Assembly: GCA_028554755.1 (NCBI GenBank)
Contig: JAPTOF010000010.1
Coordinates: 9,832,001-9,896,000 of the forward strand
Length of the DNA: 64,000 nucleotides
Reading direction: 5' to 3'
Origin: Cordia subcordata
Lineage: Eukaryota > Streptophyta > Magnoliopsida > Boraginales > Cordiaceae
The notes below the pieces were generated by a model that was given only the letters and a program-made list of their open reading frames with translations, made no database searches and had not been told where the DNA came from. The position numbers and the translations under genes were made by a program. Positions 60,736 to 64,000 of the stretch are shown piece after piece. The first letter of the stretch is position 1, and every line of letters begins with the position of its first letter.

Positions 60736-60847
60736 TTTCGGCTATTCAAAAGCCGAAACTTGCTGTGTAATGGTAAACTATTTATGGGCCCTCATTTTTA
60801 ACGCTTTCGGCTATCCAATAGCCGACTTCAGCTATTGAATAGCCGAA
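60736..60847. repeat. Three clustered palindromes of the TTCGGCTATT type
   Basis: TTTCGGCT/AGCCGAAA arms at 60736-60758, TCGGCTAT/ATAGCCGA arms around CCA at 60807-60825, and TTCAGCTATT/AATAGCCGAA (one mismatch) at 60827-60847. They lie about 500-600 bp upstream of the PMD pseudogene and can each form a short hairpin. Confidence 0.85.
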
Positions 60848-61256
60848 CATTACTCAGATTTAAACCCTCCCCCCTTCTTCTTCTTCTTCTTCTTCCCCAC
60901 GTGATTTCTAAGGTTTTTTTTTCTCCCCCCTTGTTTTACCCCACGAATTTTTAGCTTAAAACACTCAATATCTCGCACAATAAGCTTCAAGTCTAGGATT
61001 TTGCCTCTTGTTGTAAGTTTTTTCAAGTTTTTACCAATTTAGGTTATTGTTTTTTATGTTTTTTCAAGTTGTTTCATGTATATGTATGTTTCATATATAT
61101 GTATAGCTGTATATATTGTATTTATGTATATATTAATGCTATGTATGTACATATATGTTGTGCATGTTTATATTACGTATAAAATGGGTGATATGATTAT
61201 TGATGTTATTATCGTGTAGTTTAGTTTTAGATGTCGATATTGTAATCACCACGTTG

Positions 61257-61258
61257 AA

Positions 61259-61314
<56 letters not shown>
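61257..61314. repeat. (ATT)n microsatellite
   Basis: About 19 uninterrupted ATT/TTA units. A long Asn-rich minus-strand ORF through it is an artefact of the repeat. Confidence 0.95.
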
Positions 61315-61315
<1 letters not shown>

Positions 61316-61365
61316 TCTATTATTATATTTATTAATCAATTCATTTATTGTCCGTAAGTAACACT

Positions 61366-63832
61366 ATGGCCCACAGACTAGTATTAGAGGACACATCCCT
61401 TCTCATTCATTATACTCAGTATAGGACTCATCTGATGACGACCACCACATATCTTAGGGAGGTTCGAGTACCCAGATGCAATAAGCATCTATATGACGAG
61501 CCTGAGTATCCTCGTGTTCAGGAGGCATTGGCGACTGCAAGGTTTTATGGGTGCTATGCTGCGGTGGGCAGGAGTTTTATTATCTTATGCTGATTACCCT
61601 AGTTGAGCGGTGGAGAGCACAGATGCATACATTCTAACTCACTTGTGGAGAGGCCACCATCACATTGCAGGATGTAGCTGTTTTATGGGGTTTACCCGTA
61701 CAGGGTGATCCTATGTCGGATATCGGTAAAGCGTGGCGCCCGGTTGATAAGTGGCAGCAGCTCAGGATCCATTAATGCGAGATTCGGCAAGGTAAACTTG
61801 CATGAGTTGAGGAATGTATACACGTTGACTCGTCTAGAGGAGTACACCCAAGAGCAAGCTCAGCATCGTGCCTATCTGTGGATATTCTCCTTTCTGAATT
61901 GCCATTTGTTCACCGATACCAGCGGTAACCAGAGAGACATGAACTGGTTGTTTGTGCTGCAGGTCTTTGGGAATATTAGATCGTTGAATCGGGGCGATAC
62001 AACACCTGCATACATCTACCATCAGTTGGATCTATGCGAATATGGTGATAGAGTGAACTTATGCGGTAGATTCAGTCTGATGTAGGTATTATATTTATTC
62101 TATTATGTATCTGTAAAATTTCTATGAATAATAGTGTTACTAACGTCTTCATTTACGTGCAGTGGTGGTTGTTTGATAGATTCGACATTTTCAAACCTAG
62201 ACTCCATCCGTCGCCAGCACGGCAAGGGTAGCGGACGCACCCGACAGAAGGTAATTGGGTTGGGTTACCGAGGAAGCACCGTGGTGCCATATATCAGCAG
62301 TTGAAGGAGTTTCGAAATACTATTAACGGCGGTTTATTGGTGATTCGCGATGCATTGGACAAGATGCAGTCAGATCAGGTTTGATAAGCATATTAAGATG
62401 TATAATTGCATATTACATATACTCTTTAAGTTAATAGCTATTTAACTTATGTGAGCAACAACAATGAGATCACAGTTTGATTGGGAGCCGTATATGAGCA
62501 CCATTGACCAGCGGCCATTGTATTGCACGGAGGGGTCTGATTGGTGGAGAGCATGTATCCTACTCATCTTTAGAAAGATGGTGGAGTATCAGCGGCCATT
62601 GTATTGCACCATTGACCAGCGACAGGGTAATGCGGCAGGTCGGTTTGCGATAGTCGATCCCAGCCCACCGTTGCTGTCATCGACAGTGGACCACATCCGA
62701 GGAAAAAAGAAAATAAACGATCCTCAGGAGTCAACTCGATTACGTGGTCTTTGGCAAGACCACCGGAGGGTTATCGCTGAGAAGAGCGCAAATGTACTCC
62801 CACTGGCTCAGTACATACAGTGGTTTCGACGTCACTCTATCATAGTCATCAGTTAGTCACTGTCTGAAAAGACGCATAGGGGCTGCCAAATACAGTCTTG
62901 GGACATGGATCGTTTGGTAAGTAAAGTATCACAATGTCTTTATAACTTTTGTAAAGTCTTTTGTGTACATATTATGTAATGTAATTATGATGTACTCTAT
63001 GTGTGGGCTAGTACAATGGGTACTGTGTATCACCATCTGCAGCGCGGGTACCAGTAGCATGCACAGGACACTTTCTCAGCAGCGAGCTTCTAGCTAGAGA
63101 TGCATTTTGTGCTGGCCCAAATGCAGCAGACGTTGACACAGGCACAGTACCAGCATGTGCTCGATACTGCGACATACTTTGATGTCCCTACACCAGCGCA
63201 GCCACATATCCTGACGGCATCGTAGCCGACGCCGCTACAACCCACACCCACATGGCCTTACCCGCTAACGCAGTGGACTATCTCAGCATTTTGGATTGGC
63301 CAGCCCACGCAATTGTCCTTGTTCCTCACACAATCCACTCAGGCCACACCGAGCCCCATAGCTCATTTAGCGCAGTCGTCTTCATCTACCTGTGGCGCTG
63401 GGGGGTCGTCTGAGTCCCACCAGTACGCTTCAGGCAGTCAGCCCCTGTTCTCGTTCATGACGACCCCATTGATGCCGATCTGACTTGCACACCCTACTAG
63501 TGGATCTAGTCATCAGGGGATTGGGCAACCCCTTGATGATGTCATACGAGTAGAGGGCTATCTACATGACGACCCACAGGTCGAGACTCAATTGTCACAA
63601 CCACCGCAGGCTCAGCCAGACACTTAGCCCTCCCAGCTAGACACCCAGCAGGCCCAGCCCGACACCCAGCAGGGACAAGCCGAGCAAGAAGGACCATTCC
63701 AGCTTGAGCAAGGATAACGGAAAAGGAAACACCCGCACGATTAGGGTTCGAGCAGGCGACAGCCCCATGAGAGAAGAAGAGACACCCTCCAGATTGTGGC
63801 ACCGGACATTGTAGGGGACAGGTTTGAATGTT
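61366..63832 (+). pseudogene. Plant-mobile-domain (MAIN-like) transposon-derived pseudogene
   Basis: From ATG 61366 the sequence gives broken pieces of a plant mobile domain (PMD, often annotated as aminotransferase-like) in order. LVERWRAQMHTF and TCGEATITLQDVAVLWGLPV, in the frame near 61598-61705, carry the ERWR and TLQD(V/A) hallmarks. RAYLWIFSFLNCHLFTDTSG, in the frame 61870-61930, carries the second conserved block. QWWLFDRFDIFKPRL follows near 62159. FDWEPY occurs near 62477. A Gln/Pro-rich tail from about 63100 includes repeats of PDTQQ and a basic RKRKHP end near 63720. At least three frame changes and several stops (for example TAA near 61646) break it. PMD genes are spread by Mutator-like and other transposons and a few are domesticated in gene silencing. 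This copy is not functional. Part of 62500-62620 duplicates CAGCGGCCATTGTATTGCAC. Confidence 0.75.
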
Positions 63833-63931
63833 AGTTTTTTATCGTTTTTGTACATGTAATTGGAATTTTTTTTCATTATTTATTTCTTTTTTACTTATTA
63901 TTATTAATTTTCGTGTTATACAACATAGAAA

Positions 63932-64000
63932 GACAAAGTTTCATTCACCAACGAAGATGACATAATAACAAAGGTTCAATCAATAATGAAGATGACATAA
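63932..64000. repeat. Two-copy tandem repeat at the window edge
   Basis: Two units of about 37 bp (AAAGTTTCATTCACCAACGA / AAAGGTTCAATCAATAATGA, then AGATGACATAA) in direct order. The array may continue beyond the window. Confidence 0.7.

Noticed and set aside
61139..61339. Asn-rich minus-strand ORF
   Set aside because: Translation of an (ATT)n microsatellite.
1..64000. CRISPR array, tRNA or rRNA genes, bacterial-type operon
   Set aside because: None seen. The direct repeats are minisatellites or transposon debris, and the few B-box-like motifs lack a tRNA cloverleaf.

Overview
This is nuclear DNA of a flowering plant, most likely a woody-type eudicot. The evidence is the AT-rich sequence, GT-AG introns, CYP76 and UGT92-type plant enzyme genes, a plant-style Ku70 with a C-terminal SAP domain, and a high density of MITEs, LTR elements and a plant-mobile-domain (PMD) pseudogene. 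I cannot name the species. Genes are sparse. Only two complete, apparently functional genes are visible: KU70 (21248-35607, + strand) and a CYP76-type cytochrome P450 (51652-53327, - strand). A third, the left UGT, is open but cut by the window edge.

Layout. 1-18.3 kb: a UDP-glycosyltransferase neighbourhood built on a large inverted duplication. A UGT92-like gene runs off the left edge on the minus strand (1-392). A broken paralog lies on the plus strand (14725-16213). A 3'-end relic follows at 17818-18096. Between the two divergent UGT copies, 4613-6190 and 10990-12470 match each other as reverse complements. Each arm has been hit by different MITEs, so the arms record insertions made after the duplication. 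21.2-35.6 kb: KU70, 19 coding exons, 624 aa, with one GC-AG intron (33514-33587). 35.6-40.3 kb: LTR remnants, a MITE, a perfect 43-bp-arm hairpin and one orphan exon-like block.

40.6-53.4 kb: a direct segmental duplication carrying two CYP76-like genes. The 5' copy (43961-45648) is dead, with an 8-bp deletion and three in-frame stops. The 3' copy (51652-53327) is intact. An 807-bp hAT-type element sits in the first copy, and a 2.4-kb Copia-type element with a second, nested hAT-like element sits just behind the stop codon of the intact gene. Between the copies lies an unusual foldback-like element (47665-48675) whose two arms each hold five diverged subrepeats in the same order.

56.1-57.3 kb: a relic of the last intron and SAP exon of KU70 lies 21 kb from the parent, directly before a broken CML44-like EF-hand gene. 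57.8-64 kb: a Tourist MITE, microsatellites, palindromes of the TTCGGCTATT type, and a degenerate PMD (MAIN-like) pseudogene.

No pathway joins these genes into one system. UGTs and CYP76 enzymes both act in specialised metabolism, but here they are separate families with their own duplication histories. I saw no evidence of a wholly new biological system. The strongest novelties are the foldback-like element, the paired 'filled versus empty' transposon sites across duplicated arms, the GC-AG intron, and the displaced KU70 3' fragment.
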